From contig NZ_CANMLV010000007.1 in NCBI RefSeq assembly GCF_947498825.1, positions 157,451-221,450 of the forward strand: a stretch of 64,000 bases of DNA, written 5' to 3'. A program made the translations under genes and the position numbers. The notes beneath the pieces are model-generated. The model had not been told where the DNA came from. It made no database searches and saw only the letters and a program-made list of their open reading frames with translations. Shown here piece by piece: positions 1 through 8,802 of this stretch. Origin of the DNA: an uncultured Cedecea sp. (GTDB taxonomy: Bacteria > Pseudomonadota > Gammaproteobacteria > Enterobacterales > Enterobacteriaceae). Position 1 is the stretch's first letter. Every line of letters starts with the position of its first letter.

Positions 1-1
1 T

Positions 2-244
2 CAGCCCCCCTGGCAACTCCTGGGGGGCCTGCTGGGTCCGATTTATGTCATCATCCTGACTGTCACAACACCCACCATCGGCATCGCCATGACGATGATC
101 GGTATTCTGGCAGGCCAGGTCTTCAAAAGCCTGATTATTGATCATTTCGGCCTGCTCGGTACACCGTACAGACCCATCGATAAAAAACGTATTATCGCAC
201 TGATGTTCATCATTGCAGCGCTGGTAATGGTTGCACAAGGGTAA
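2..244 (+). CDS. Partial DMT-superfamily membrane protein (YdcZ/DUF606-like), C-terminal part
   Basis: Open frame from the left window edge to a TAA at 242-244, about 80 residues. It is hydrophobic with two or three membrane segments and the motif DHFGLLGTPYRPID followed by a last helix. That layout matches the end of the next gene (DNFGWLGNTSIPFS... then a helix), so the two are paralogues. Short proteins of this family are often encoded as adjacent pairs that probably assemble as hetero-oligomers (family knowledge). Substrate unknown. The 5' end lies outside the window; the frame rests on the similarity to its neighbour. Confidence 0.7.
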   Translation, partial: QPPWQLLGGLLGPIYVIILTVTTPTIGIAMTMIGILAGQVFKSLIIDHFGLLGTPYRPIDKKRIIALMFIIAALVMVAQG

Positions 245-253
245 GGTAACATT

Positions 254-742
254 ATGACAATTATCATGATTATTCTCGCCGTTATTGGCGGCGCCATGTT
301 GAGTATCCAGGCGGCAATTAACGGGCAACTGGGCAGTCAAGTCGGGGTATTTAAAAGTGCGTTTCTGACATTTTCGATTGGTGCCCTGGTGACAGCACTG
401 CTGATTTTCTTCTTTGAGCCTAAACATGCTCTGACCTTGATGGATGTACCTAAATGGCAGCTGCTTGGTGCAATGTTTGGCGTACCATACATCGTTATCA
501 TGGTACTGGCGGTACAGCGTATCGGTGCGGCGCTCGCAACTGTCGCCGTTATCTTTGGGCAATTGACAATGAGCATGTTAATCGACAACTTCGGCTGGCT
601 GGGCAATACGTCGATTCCATTTTCGATAAACCGTCTCGCCGCTATCATCTGTCTGGGGATCGCGCTGTTTTTCATTTATTCCAGTAGTCAGCCCAAAACC
701 GCCCCGTCTAAAAAGCGTTTACGGCAGGCAGAAAAGTTCTGA
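254..742 (+). CDS. Short DMT-superfamily inner-membrane protein (YdcZ/DUF606-like)
   Basis: 162 residues with about five hydrophobic segments, starting 9 bp after the stop of the preceding paralogue, so the two are co-transcribed. The glycine-rich first helix (AVIGGAMLSIQAAINGQLG) and the internal GVPYIVIMVLAVQRIGAALA segment are typical of the YdcZ/DUF606 branch of drug/metabolite transporters. The tail is basic (SKKRLRQAEKF), as expected for a cytoplasmic end. Transport direction and substrate cannot be read from the sequence. Confidence 0.75.
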   Translation: MTIIMIILAVIGGAMLSIQAAINGQLGSQVGVFKSAFLTFSIGALVTALLIFFFEPKHALTLMDVPKWQLLGAMFGVPYIVIMVLAVQRIGAALATVAVIFGQLTMSMLIDNFGWLGNTSIPFSINRLAAIICLGIALFFIYSSSQPKTAPSKKRLRQAEKF

Positions 743-928
743 ACATGAAGTGGTTGAAAGAAGAACAGGCACAGCTGGCAGGGTAAAAGCGCTATCGTCG
801 GTACTGATGTGCCGATATCGCTGCCGGATAACATTTTGTTACCCTCGTAACATATTTGTCATAATACCATTGCCTTAAATTCTTTCCTCCGCATCATAGG
901 GTTACCTTGTTCTGTAAAATGACATCTT

Positions 929-1558
929 ATGATTGCTGTTGCCTTGGTTGATGACCACGTTGTGGTGCGTTCGGGTTTTGCTCAACTTTTAAGCCTGGAG
1001 CCTGATATTGAAGTCGTGGGTCAGTACAGTGCGGCGGCGGCGGCCTGGTCTGCGCTGACCAAATCCGCGCCGGATGTGACAGTGCTGGATGTCGCCATGC
1101 CCGATGAAAGCGGACTGAGCCTGCTGAAACGTCTGCGCCAGCATAACCCCAAGTTTCGCGCCATTATTCTCAGTATCTATGACACCACCGCCTTTGTGCA
1201 AAGTGCGCTTGATGCCGGCGCCTGTGGCTACCTCACTAAACGCTGCGGCCCTGAAGAACTGGTCCAGGCTGTGCGTACTATCGGTATGGGAGGCCATTAT
1301 TTATGCACCGATGCGCTGCGGGCACTGCGCCATGCCGGGCAGCCCTCTCAGGCTCTGGTGAGTCTGACCCCGCGCGAATGCGAAATCTTTAATCTGCTAA
1401 TCAAAGGGGAAAGCGTCAGACATATCGCTGAACTGTTGCAGTTAAGCCATAAGACCGTCCATGTTCATCGGGCCAATATTCTCGGGAAACTGCAATGTGA
1501 AACCACTGTCGATTTAGTGCATTTTGCCCTGGAACATAAATTACTGGCAGGCCAGTAA
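929..1558 (+). CDS. UhpA-like LuxR/NarL-family response regulator
   Basis: 209 residues. Receiver domain at about 3-120 with acidic pair D8-D9, phospho-acceptor D54 in VTVLDVAMPD, and a K in the YLTKR motif. A LuxR-type helix-turn-helix lies at about 145-205 (LTPRECEIFNLLIKGESVRHIAELL, SHKTVHVHRANILGKL). The N-terminus closely resembles E. coli UhpA, the activator of hexose-phosphate uptake. The stop overlaps the start of the kinase gene by one base (TAATG), indicating translational coupling. The ribosome-binding site is weak. It probably activates the downstream transporter genes; that target is inferred from order. It looks like a second UhpA-type system rather than the classical uhp locus, since no uhpT follows. 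Confidence 0.88.
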   Translation: MIAVALVDDHVVVRSGFAQLLSLEPDIEVVGQYSAAAAAWSALTKSAPDVTVLDVAMPDESGLSLLKRLRQHNPKFRAIILSIYDTTAFVQSALDAGACGYLTKRCGPEELVQAVRTIGMGGHYLCTDALRALRHAGQPSQALVSLTPRECEIFNLLIKGESVRHIAELLQLSHKTVHVHRANILGKLQCETTVDLVHFALEHKLLAGQ

Positions 1559-3084
1559 TGCGCCGGGAGTTGCGACATATTCTGATGTCGCTGTTTATTT
1601 TTATGGCATGGGGGCTGGGCTGGTTTGCTCTCTGGACTATCAGCTTTTATCTGACGCATAACGGCCAGCAGGCTGCATTATTGCTGCCCCAGGGCATGCA
1701 CCTGGCGATGTTAATCCTGCTTAGCCGTCGTTTCTGGCCAGCATTAATTCTGCCTGAGTTACTGCTGACAGGCTGGTTGCTGCAACAGCAACTGATGAGT
1801 GAGCCACTGATACTGACCTCGCCATTTATCAGTCTGCTGACGGTCATCGCCGTGCGGCATTTCTGGCATCGGTTTACCCTCTACTGGCAGCGACTGTCGT
1901 TGTTAATGGCGGCTGTTACTGCAAACGCCCTGCTCCACACGTTAATTCTGGCGCCTTTTCTGCAAAGCCCCGCCACACTTATTCTGCTGGCAGCCTTTAC
2001 TGGCGGCATCCTGCTGACGCCTTTTGTCTATTTAATTTATGAATACCTGCGCCAGCAGCGGCTGGAAGACTTGCTTGTTCTTGAAACCCCTAATCCACCA
2101 CTACGGACTTCTCTGCTCATTTGGTGCAGTCTGTTTTTTATTATTGGCATCGGTACCCAGCTGGTTTTTTCCCCGGAAATAGCCCGCCTGCTGCTGATTG
2201 TGGTGTTCCTGCCCAATGTCGTGATGGCGTATAAATTTGGCTGGCAGGGTGGCGTACTGGCGGCGTTGCTCGGCAGTATGTTGATAACCATCGCCCGTCA
2301 GATTGGCGGTGGTTTTAATAATCTGCTGGAAATGGAGCTTTTTCTTTCCACTCAGGCCTTGCTCGGGATAGGCTTAGGTATCGCCATTAGTCGCCAGCAA
2401 CTTCTGGCGGCGAATATGCAACGCTACCGGCAACGGCTGGAACAGGAGTTACATGCCCGCCGCAGCCTGATGGAACAGTTGGTGCATGCTGAAGAAGGAG
2501 CGCGTAAAAGCCTGGCCCGGGAGCTGCATGATGAAATCGGCCAGAATATTACCGCCATCCAAATCCAGTCGATGTTAATTAAACGCACACAGGACTCCCC
2601 TCCGACCCAGCTGGCTGCTGAGCAGATAGACCAACTTGCTCAGCGTATTCATCACTCAACACGTCAATTACTGCGTCAACTGCGTCCTCCGGTTCTCGAC
2701 GAAATGTCGTTAGAAAAAGCACTCTATCATCTGATTCAAGAGTTTGCCTTCGAAGAACAGGGCATTGATTGTCGGTTTCACTATGCCCTGCCCGGCCAGC
2801 CAACCAGTGAGACAGTGGTCTTTACGCTCTATCGTTTACTGCAGGAATTACTGAATAACATCAGTAAACACGCTAATGCCCGACAGATTGAGATAACCCT
2901 TTCTCACCAGAATAACGCGGTTTGTCTCGAGGTTAATGACGATGGTGTGGGTTTGCCTGCTGAACATCGTCCGGGTTTTGGTTTACAAGGCATGAGTGAA
3001 CGTATTCAGGCACTGGGTGGAACTTTTCAACTCGAAAGTCGAAATGGAACACGCGTAATTGTTAACTTGCCCGCACTTTTTTAA
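1558..3084 (+). CDS. UhpB-like membrane sensor histidine kinase (MASE1 type)
   Basis: 508 residues. About eight hydrophobic segments fill residues 1-275 in a MASE1-like layout, then a dimerisation and phospho-acceptor region of the HisKA_3 type with the LARELHDEIGQNITAIQ motif (phospho-acceptor His at residue 324). The C-terminal ATPase domain has an N box (LLQELLNNISKHANA), EVNDDGVGLP and GFGLQGMSERIQALGG. This architecture is that of UhpB, which phosphorylates UhpA when the UhpC-like partner signals ligand. It is translationally coupled to the regulator before it. About 100 bp separate it from the UhpC-like gene, leaving room for a separate promoter. Confidence 0.88.
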   Translation: MRRELRHILMSLFIFMAWGLGWFALWTISFYLTHNGQQAALLLPQGMHLAMLILLSRRFWPALILPELLLTGWLLQQQLMSEPLILTSPFISLLTVIAVRHFWHRFTLYWQRLSLLMAAVTANALLHTLILAPFLQSPATLILLAAFTGGILLTPFVYLIYEYLRQQRLEDLLVLETPNPPLRTSLLIWCSLFFIIGIGTQLVFSPEIARLLLIVVFLPNVVMAYKFGWQGGVLAALLGSMLITIARQIGGGFNNLLEMELFLSTQALLGIGLGIAISRQQLLAANMQRYRQRLEQELHARRSLMEQLVHAEEGARKSLARELHDEIGQNITAIQIQSMLIKRTQDSPPTQLAAEQIDQLAQRIHHSTRQLLRQLRPPVLDEMSLEKALYHLIQEFAFEEQGIDCRFHYALPGQPTSETVVFTLYRLLQELLNNISKHANARQIEITLSHQNNAVCLEVNDDGVGLPAEHRPGFGLQGMSERIQALGGTFQLESRNGTRVIVNLPALF

Positions 3085-3124
3085 CAAAGTCGGGCTAATC
3101 CAGGAATAAGTCTTAGTGAACTAC

Positions 3125-3184
3125 AACCTGGTCTCATCCTCTTTCCGATATTTGTTTCTATAGTCGTTTTATACCGGAGGCGCC
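3125..3184 (+). promoter_or_regulatory. Candidate promoter for the uhpC-like/afu genes
   Basis: The 100-bp gap after the kinase holds a TATAGT hexamer at about 3159-3164 and a strong ribosome-binding site (GGAGG) just before the ATG at 3185, with no good -35 hexamer. A weak -35 is expected for an activator-dependent promoter of the UhpA kind. No operator could be defined with certainty. Confidence 0.3.
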
Positions 3185-4519
3185 ATGCTCGCTAACAATA
3201 ATATTAGCCGCGAATATCAGTACTGGCGACCTCGTTTATTGCTCTCGATGATTGTCGGATACGCCGCATTCTATCTGACGCGTAAGAGCGTTAACTTTGT
3301 CCTGCCAGCCATGCAGACTGATCTTGCGTTGGACAAAGGTGATATTGGGTTGCTCGGTACCTTGTTTTATCTTTCGTACGGGGTATCAAAGTTCGCCGCG
3401 GGGATCTGGCATGATCGCCGGGGGGATAACTGGTTTATGGGCGTGGGCCTGCTGGCGACCGGCGTACTGAATATTTTATTCGCGTTTGGTGGCAGCTTAT
3501 CCGCGCTGTTGATTATCTGGACCTTAAATGGTTTTTTTCAGGGATTTGGCTGGCCGCCTTGCGCGCGTATTTTAACGCACTGGTACTCCAGAAATGAACG
3601 CGGATTTTGGTGGGGATGCTGGAATACCTCCATCAATCTCGGGGGAGCAGCAGTGCCATTACTGTCAGCCTTAATGGCACTGTGGTTTGGCTGGCAGGCG
3701 GCGCTCCTGGTACCGGGATTTATCGGTATTGTGATTGGATTATGGCTGTGCCGGAAATTACGCGGCACGCCGGAAGAACAAGGTTTACCGGCTGTCGGTT
3801 ACTGGCGTCAGGATCCGCTGGAAATCCGCCAGTTACAGCAAAGCCCTGTGATGCCGCTCTGGGAAATGTTTGCCAGAACCATTCTGAAAAATCGCATGAT
3901 TTGGTTGCTGGCTGTGAGTTATGTCCTGGTTTACCTGATTCGTATTGCCCTCAACGACTGGGGCAATATCTGGTTAGCAGAGAGTCATGGCGTCAACCTG
4001 CTCAGTGCCAATGCCACGGTGATGCTGTTTGAACTCGGGGGCTTATGCGGGGCGTTATTTGCTGGCTGGGGTTCTGACTTACTGTTCCGTGGTCAGCGAG
4101 CACCGATGATTTTATTATTTGCACTCGGCCTGTTTGTTTCTGTCGCCGCGCTGTGGTTATCGCCAGTCCATCATTACGCGTTACTGGCAATGTGTTTCTT
4201 TACCACGGGATTTTTTGTTTTTGGCCCACAAATGTTGATTGGGCTGGCAGCGGTAGAGTGCAGCCATAAACAGGCGGCGGGGACGGTGACCGGATTCTTA
4301 GGCCTGTTCGCCTATTTGGGCGCCGCGCTGGCAGGCTGGCCACTCTCGCAAGTGATTACTGATTATGGTTGGTCCGGCATGTTTGTCTTGTTAACTATTG
4401 CCGCAGCCTTGATAGGATTCTTGCTGATGCCTCTGTTAATAGCAGGGCTCAGCTGGCAAGACCGGAGTCACAATGCCACGGAAACGGCGCACACACTACC
4501 TCAGGATAACTCAGGATAA
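3185..4519 (+). CDS. UhpC-like MFS sugar-phosphate sensor/transporter
   Basis: 444 residues with 12 predicted membrane helices, a member of the organophosphate:phosphate antiporter family. Family landmarks match UhpC: YWRPRLLLSMIVGYAAFYLTRKS at the start, DIGLLGTLFYLSYGVSKF, NDWGNIW and the long FFTTGFFVFGPQMLIGLAAVECSHK stretch. UhpC senses external glucose-6-phosphate and stimulates UhpB. The coding order regulator-kinase-UhpC-like matches E. coli uhpABC. Strong GGAGG ribosome-binding site upstream. It ends 5 bp before the afuA start, tying the sensor to the ABC importer. It could retain transport activity; sequence cannot separate sensing from transport. Confidence 0.88.
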   Translation: MLANNNISREYQYWRPRLLLSMIVGYAAFYLTRKSVNFVLPAMQTDLALDKGDIGLLGTLFYLSYGVSKFAAGIWHDRRGDNWFMGVGLLATGVLNILFAFGGSLSALLIIWTLNGFFQGFGWPPCARILTHWYSRNERGFWWGCWNTSINLGGAAVPLLSALMALWFGWQAALLVPGFIGIVIGLWLCRKLRGTPEEQGLPAVGYWRQDPLEIRQLQQSPVMPLWEMFARTILKNRMIWLLAVSYVLVYLIRIALNDWGNIWLAESHGVNLLSANATVMLFELGGLCGALFAGWGSDLLFRGQRAPMILLFALGLFVSVAALWLSPVHHYALLAMCFFTTGFFVFGPQMLIGLAAVECSHKQAAGTVTGFLGLFAYLGAALAGWPLSQVITDYGWSGMFVLLTIAAALIGFLLMPLLIAGLSWQDRSHNATETAHTLPQDNSG

Positions 4520-4524
4520 TAACG

Positions 4525-5556
4525 ATGAAACTGACTGCTCTCTCTACCCTTATCGCCGCGGGTGTCGCCCTGGCAACGTTGTCTGGTGCCGCACAAGCGA
4601 AAGGTCGCCTGGTGGTTTACTGTAGCGCTACCAACGAAATGTGTGAGACCGAAACCAAAGCTTTCGGCGAAAAATATGATGTTAAAACCTCATTTATTCG
4701 CAATGGCTCAGGCAGTACTCTCGCGAAAGTCGATGCTGAGAAGAAAAACCCGCAGGCCGATGTCTGGTATGGCGGCACGCTCGACCCACAGTCCCAGGCA
4801 GGCGAGATGGACTTATTAATGCCCTATAAGTCCGCTAATCTGGTTGAAATCATGCCGCAATTCCAGGACCCGGCTAAACGTAAAGGAAACTACTCCTCTG
4901 CGGTTTATGTCGGTATTTTAGGCTTCGGCGTTAACACCGAACGCCTGAAAGAAAAAAATCTGCCAGTACCGAAATGCTGGAAAGATTTGACTGACCCGAT
5001 GTACAAAGGTGAGATTCAGATAGCGGACCCGCAAAGTTCAGGAACGGCCTATACCGCTCTGGCAACCTTTGCACAATTATGGGGTGACGATCAGTCCTTC
5101 GATTACCTGAAACAACTGAATAAAAATATCTCCCAGTATACCAAGTCAGGCGTTGCACCGGCCCGTAACACTGCGCGCGGCGAAACAGCCATTGGTATCG
5201 GCTTCCTGCACGACTATTCACTGGAGAAAGAACAAGGCGCGCCAATTGAGCTGATTTCTCCCTGCGAAGGCACCGGGTACGAAGTGGGCGGCGTCAGTAT
5301 TCTGAAAGGCGCTCGTAACGTCGAAAACGCCAAACTCTTCGTCGACTGGGCCTTGTCAAAAGAAGCTCAGGAACTTTCCTGGAAGAAAGGAAAATCCTAC
5401 CAGATCCTGACCAATACCACGGCCGAAAGTTCGCCACTGTCACTGAAACTGGATGACTTGAAGCTTATTAATTACGACATGGATAAATATGGTGCCTCTG
5501 ATACTCGTAAAGCCCTGATCGATAAATGGGTTAACGAAGTGAAGATGGGCAAATAA
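4525..5556 (+). CDS. afuA: AfuA-type periplasmic substrate-binding protein
   Basis: 343 residues with a Sec signal peptide (MKLTALSTLIAAGVALATLSGAAQA) cut near residue 26, so it acts in the periplasm. The mature part is a ferric-type solute-binding fold (LVVYCSATNEMCE, FGEKYDVKTSFIRNGSGSTLAKV, ADVWYGGT, GEIQIADPQSSGTAYTAL). Such proteins were long annotated as iron(III)-binding, but AfuA of Actinobacillus was shown to bind hexose and heptose phosphates, not iron. The uhp-like genes directly upstream favour the sugar-phosphate role here. Starts 5 bp after the UhpC-like gene and precedes the permease gene. Confidence 0.85.
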   Translation: MKLTALSTLIAAGVALATLSGAAQAKGRLVVYCSATNEMCETETKAFGEKYDVKTSFIRNGSGSTLAKVDAEKKNPQADVWYGGTLDPQSQAGEMDLLMPYKSANLVEIMPQFQDPAKRKGNYSSAVYVGILGFGVNTERLKEKNLPVPKCWKDLTDPMYKGEIQIADPQSSGTAYTALATFAQLWGDDQSFDYLKQLNKNISQYTKSGVAPARNTARGETAIGIGFLHDYSLEKEQGAPIELISPCEGTGYEVGGVSILKGARNVENAKLFVDWALSKEAQELSWKKGKSYQILTNTTAESSPLSLKLDDLKLINYDMDKYGASDTRKALIDKWVNEVKMGK

Positions 5557-5618
5557 CCTGCTATGGGTGGCCCTCTCCGGTCACCCGATTCTCTTTTCTC
5601 TGCCCGATAAGGCTCTTT

Positions 5619-7697
5619 ATGTCTGAATCATTACTTTTGCGTACGCCGCGAAAGCGGGACGCTATTGTCTGGTGTGTCATCGCCAGCTGGCTGGCTTTCG
5701 CGCTTCTGCCTAGCTGGAGCCTTGACTATGGCCTGCTGGAATCCACTCAGGAAGAGTGGCTGGAAGCTTACAGTTGGTCGGGACTCAATATCAGCTTACT
5801 CTGGTATCTGCTACCGACTGTATTACTGTTACGCCCTTTCCATCTCTCTGCTGGCGAAAACCGGGGACGTCATCGCTTTGACGCGCTCTGGGCCTTAGGA
5901 TGTATGGCATTTATTGTCATCAGTTCTACTCTCGCTGAGCGGGGTATGGGCTATGCCACTATTGTGCTGTTTATCGCTTTAGGGATTGTGTTAACCCTGG
6001 CCCTGACCCGCCTTGAATGGCTGGGCGGCGATCGCTTTGTTATCGGTGCGCTGGTTACCATCATCGCACTGATTAGCGTATTTATTATCTGGCCGAGCAT
6101 CGCGATTTTTATCCCGATGTTTACCAACAGTAGCGGTGAATTTGCTCCCCTGGCCTTTATGGCTGTGCTGGGTAAGTCACACATTATCCAGGTTATCATT
6201 AACTCTATAGTGCTTTCGGTTGCCGTGGGGATTGGCTGTACTTTCTTTGGTCTGGTACTGGCAATTTATACCACGCGTATCGCGAAGCGTAGTGCGCTAC
6301 TGGGACGTATCTTTTCTATTCTGCCTATCGTTACCCCGCCCTTTGTGGTCGGCCTGGGTGTCACCCTGATGATGGGCCGCTCGGGTTATATTACCGAGTT
6401 AATGGTTGACTGGTTCGGTCTGGTTAACACCAACTGGCTATATGGCTTTACCGGTATCTGGCTGGCACAGGTTCTGGCCTTTACCCCGATGGCATTTATG
6501 ATCCTCGATGGCGCGATCAAAACTATCCATCCATCACTGGAAGAAGCCTCCTATACCTTACGTGCCAACCGCTGGCAAACCTTTATGGGCGTATTCCTGC
6601 CATTGCTGAAACCAGCCCTGGCTAACGCATTCTTAATCGTTATCGTACAGTCACTGGCCGACTTCAGTAACCCACTGGTACTGGGAGGGAACTTTGACGT
6701 TCTGGCTACCCAGATTTACTTCTATATCACCGGTTCACAACTGGATTATCAGGCCGCCAGTACGCTGGGTGCCTTCCTGCTGATATTCTCGTTACTGGTA
6801 TTCTGCGTACAGTATCTGTGGATTGGTAAACGTTCCTACGTTACGGTGTCCGGTAAATCCTCTCGTGGTGACGTTCAGCCCCTGCCAGTCTTACTGGTGT
6901 GGTCAGTTGTCACCATACTGGGCATTTGGGTCGTATTTAACGCCTTACTGTACGGCAGCATTTTCTACGGTAGCTTTACGGTCAACTGGGGCGTGGATTA
7001 CACCCTGACGTTAGATAACTTTATTAAGCTGTTCGGGCAAGGCATGAGTGACGGCGCCTGGCCATCATTACTCGATACCCTGTTGTATGCCGGTATTGCA
7101 GCCCCGATCACCGCATTCTTTGGTCTGCTGATTGCCTGGATTGTCGTGCGCCAGCAATTCCGTGGTAAAAAAGTGATCGAGTTCAGCACCATGTTATGTT
7201 TCGCCGTGCCGGGTACTGTTGCAGGTGTTTCTTATATTCTCGCCTTTAACGACGCCCCGGTATATCTGACCGGTACCGCAGCTATTGTCATTATCTCTAT
7301 GGTGATGCGTAACGTACCTGTCGGTATTCGTGCCGGTATTGCCGGACTTGGGCAAATCGATAAATCACTGGACGAAGCATCCTTGAGTCTGCGAGCCGGC
7401 TCGATGCGGACCATTATCAATATTCTGCTGCCGTTGTTACGTCCGGCGATCCTTTCTGCTCTGATCTACAGTTTTGTACGTGCCATTACCACCGTCAGTG
7501 CCATTGTTTTCCTTGTCACCCCGGATACCCGCGTCGCCACGGCTTATATTCTGAATCGCGTGGAGGATGGTGAGTACGGTATCGCTATCGCCTATGGATC
7601 GATTCTGATTGTCGTGATGCTGGCCATTATTTTCATCTTTGACTGGCTGATTGGTGAGTCCCGAACTTCCCGTTCAAAAGCCAAAAACAACGCCTGA
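5619..7697 (+). CDS. afuB: AfuB-type fused ABC permease
   Basis: 692 residues, a double-length permease in which two binding-protein-dependent permease domains are fused. EAA-loop motifs appear in both halves (SLEEASYTLRANRWQTFMGVFLPLLKPAL, and SLDEASLSLRAGSMRTIINILLPLLRPAI), each the contact for one ATPase subunit. At least twelve hydrophobic segments are visible. A 62-bp gap separates it from afuA and the ATPase gene begins 15 bp after its stop, so afuABC is one transcription unit. Predicted role: inner-membrane channel for phosphorylated sugars delivered by AfuA. Length and fusion are normal for the FbpB/AfuB family. Confidence 0.86.
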   Translation: MSESLLLRTPRKRDAIVWCVIASWLAFALLPSWSLDYGLLESTQEEWLEAYSWSGLNISLLWYLLPTVLLLRPFHLSAGENRGRHRFDALWALGCMAFIVISSTLAERGMGYATIVLFIALGIVLTLALTRLEWLGGDRFVIGALVTIIALISVFIIWPSIAIFIPMFTNSSGEFAPLAFMAVLGKSHIIQVIINSIVLSVAVGIGCTFFGLVLAIYTTRIAKRSALLGRIFSILPIVTPPFVVGLGVTLMMGRSGYITELMVDWFGLVNTNWLYGFTGIWLAQVLAFTPMAFMILDGAIKTIHPSLEEASYTLRANRWQTFMGVFLPLLKPALANAFLIVIVQSLADFSNPLVLGGNFDVLATQIYFYITGSQLDYQAASTLGAFLLIFSLLVFCVQYLWIGKRSYVTVSGKSSRGDVQPLPVLLVWSVVTILGIWVVFNALLYGSIFYGSFTVNWGVDYTLTLDNFIKLFGQGMSDGAWPSLLDTLLYAGIAAPITAFFGLLIAWIVVRQQFRGKKVIEFSTMLCFAVPGTVAGVSYILAFNDAPVYLTGTAAIVIISMVMRNVPVGIRAGIAGLGQIDKSLDEASLSLRAGSMRTIINILLPLLRPAILSALIYSFVRAITTVSAIVFLVTPDTRVATAYILNRVEDGEYGIAIAYGSILIVVMLAIIFIFDWLIGESRTSRSKAKNNA

Positions 7698-7712
7698 TTA
7701 CGGAATATAACT

Positions 7713-8762
7713 ATGACACAAGCGCATTTTGTTGAATTACGCAATATCACAAAACGGTTTGGCACCAATACCGTGATTGATACCCTTAACTTAGCGATAC
7801 CTAAAGGCGAGATGGTCAGCCTGCTCGGACCGAGCGGCTGCGGTAAAACGACGATCCTTCGTCTGGTTGCCGGCCTGGAAAAACCGTCCAGCGGGCAGAT
7901 TTTTATTGATGGTGAAGATGTTACCGAACGGTCTATCCAGCAGCGTGATATTTGCATGGTGTTTCAGTCTTATGCTCTGTTCCCGCATATGTCGCTCGGA
8001 GAAAACGTCGGCTATGGTCTGAAAATGCTCGGTGTGGCTAAAGCAGAAATAAAATCCCGGGTAAAAGAGGCGCTGGCGATGGTCGATCTCGACGGCTTTG
8101 AAAATCGCTATGTTGATCAGATTTCCGGCGGACAGCAGCAGCGTGTTGCCCTGGCGCGCGCCCTGATCCTGAAACCTAAAGTTCTGTTATTTGATGAGCC
8201 ATTGAGTAACCTGGATGCTAACTTGCGTCGCAGTATGCGCGATAAAATTCGCGATTTGCAGAAGCAATTTAATATTACTTCACTGTATGTGACCCACGAT
8301 CAGAGCGAAGCCTTTGCGGTATCTGATACGGTGCTGGTGATGAATAAAGGTGTGATTATGCAAATGGGTAGCCCGCAGACCCTGTATCGTCACCCTGCTT
8401 CACGGTTTATGGCGAACTTTATGGGTGATGCCAATATTTTCCCGGCCCGCTTTACGCAAGATGTAGTCGAGATCTATGGCTACGCCCTGCCGCGCCCGCC
8501 ACAGTTAACGATTAGCGAGTCTCAGGGAACTGTCGGTGTGCGACCGGAAGCGATTACATTGAGTGACCGTGGCGAAGAATGCCAGCGTTGTATTGTGCGC
8601 CATGTTGCCTATATGGGACCACAATATGAAGTGACGGTTGAATGGCATGGACAGACCCTGTTACTGCAGGTCAATGCTACCCGTTTACAACCCAATGCGG
8701 GCGAAGATTACTACCTGGAAATCCACCCCTACGGGATGTTTATTCTGGCAGACGCGCCTTAA
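7713..8762 (+). CDS. afuC: AfuC-type ABC transporter ATPase
   Basis: 349 residues. Walker A GPSGCGKT at 39-46, Q-loop around Q85, signature SGGQQ at 139-143, Walker B VLLFDE at 157-162 and the switch histidine in VTHD at about 195. The C-terminal third (from about 240) is a TOBE-like regulatory domain ([26 protein letters not shown]). It powers AfuA/AfuB import from the cytoplasmic face. Last gene of the unit, closed by a strong terminator 9 bp after the stop. The family is annotated both for iron and for sugar phosphates; context favours the latter. Confidence 0.87.
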   Translation: MTQAHFVELRNITKRFGTNTVIDTLNLAIPKGEMVSLLGPSGCGKTTILRLVAGLEKPSSGQIFIDGEDVTERSIQQRDICMVFQSYALFPHMSLGENVGYGLKMLGVAKAEIKSRVKEALAMVDLDGFENRYVDQISGGQQQRVALARALILKPKVLLFDEPLSNLDANLRRSMRDKIRDLQKQFNITSLYVTHDQSEAFAVSDTVLVMNKGVIMQMGSPQTLYRHPASRFMANFMGDANIFPARFTQDVVEIYGYALPRPPQLTISESQGTVGVRPEAITLSDRGEECQRCIVRHVAYMGPQYEVTVEWHGQTLLLQVNATRLQPNAGEDYYLEIHPYGMFILADAP

Positions 8763-8770
8763 CTGACGGA

Positions 8771-8801
8771 GCCCGCATCTTTTAAGGATGCGGGCTTTTT
8801 T
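8771..8801. terminator. Bidirectional intrinsic terminator between afuC and dbpA
   Basis: Perfect 9-bp stem GCCCGCATC / GATGCGGGC with a 7-nt loop, followed by six T on the + strand. The opposite strand also has A/T-rich flanks. It lies between convergent afuC and dbpA and can serve both. Confidence 0.9.
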
Positions 8802-8802
8802 A

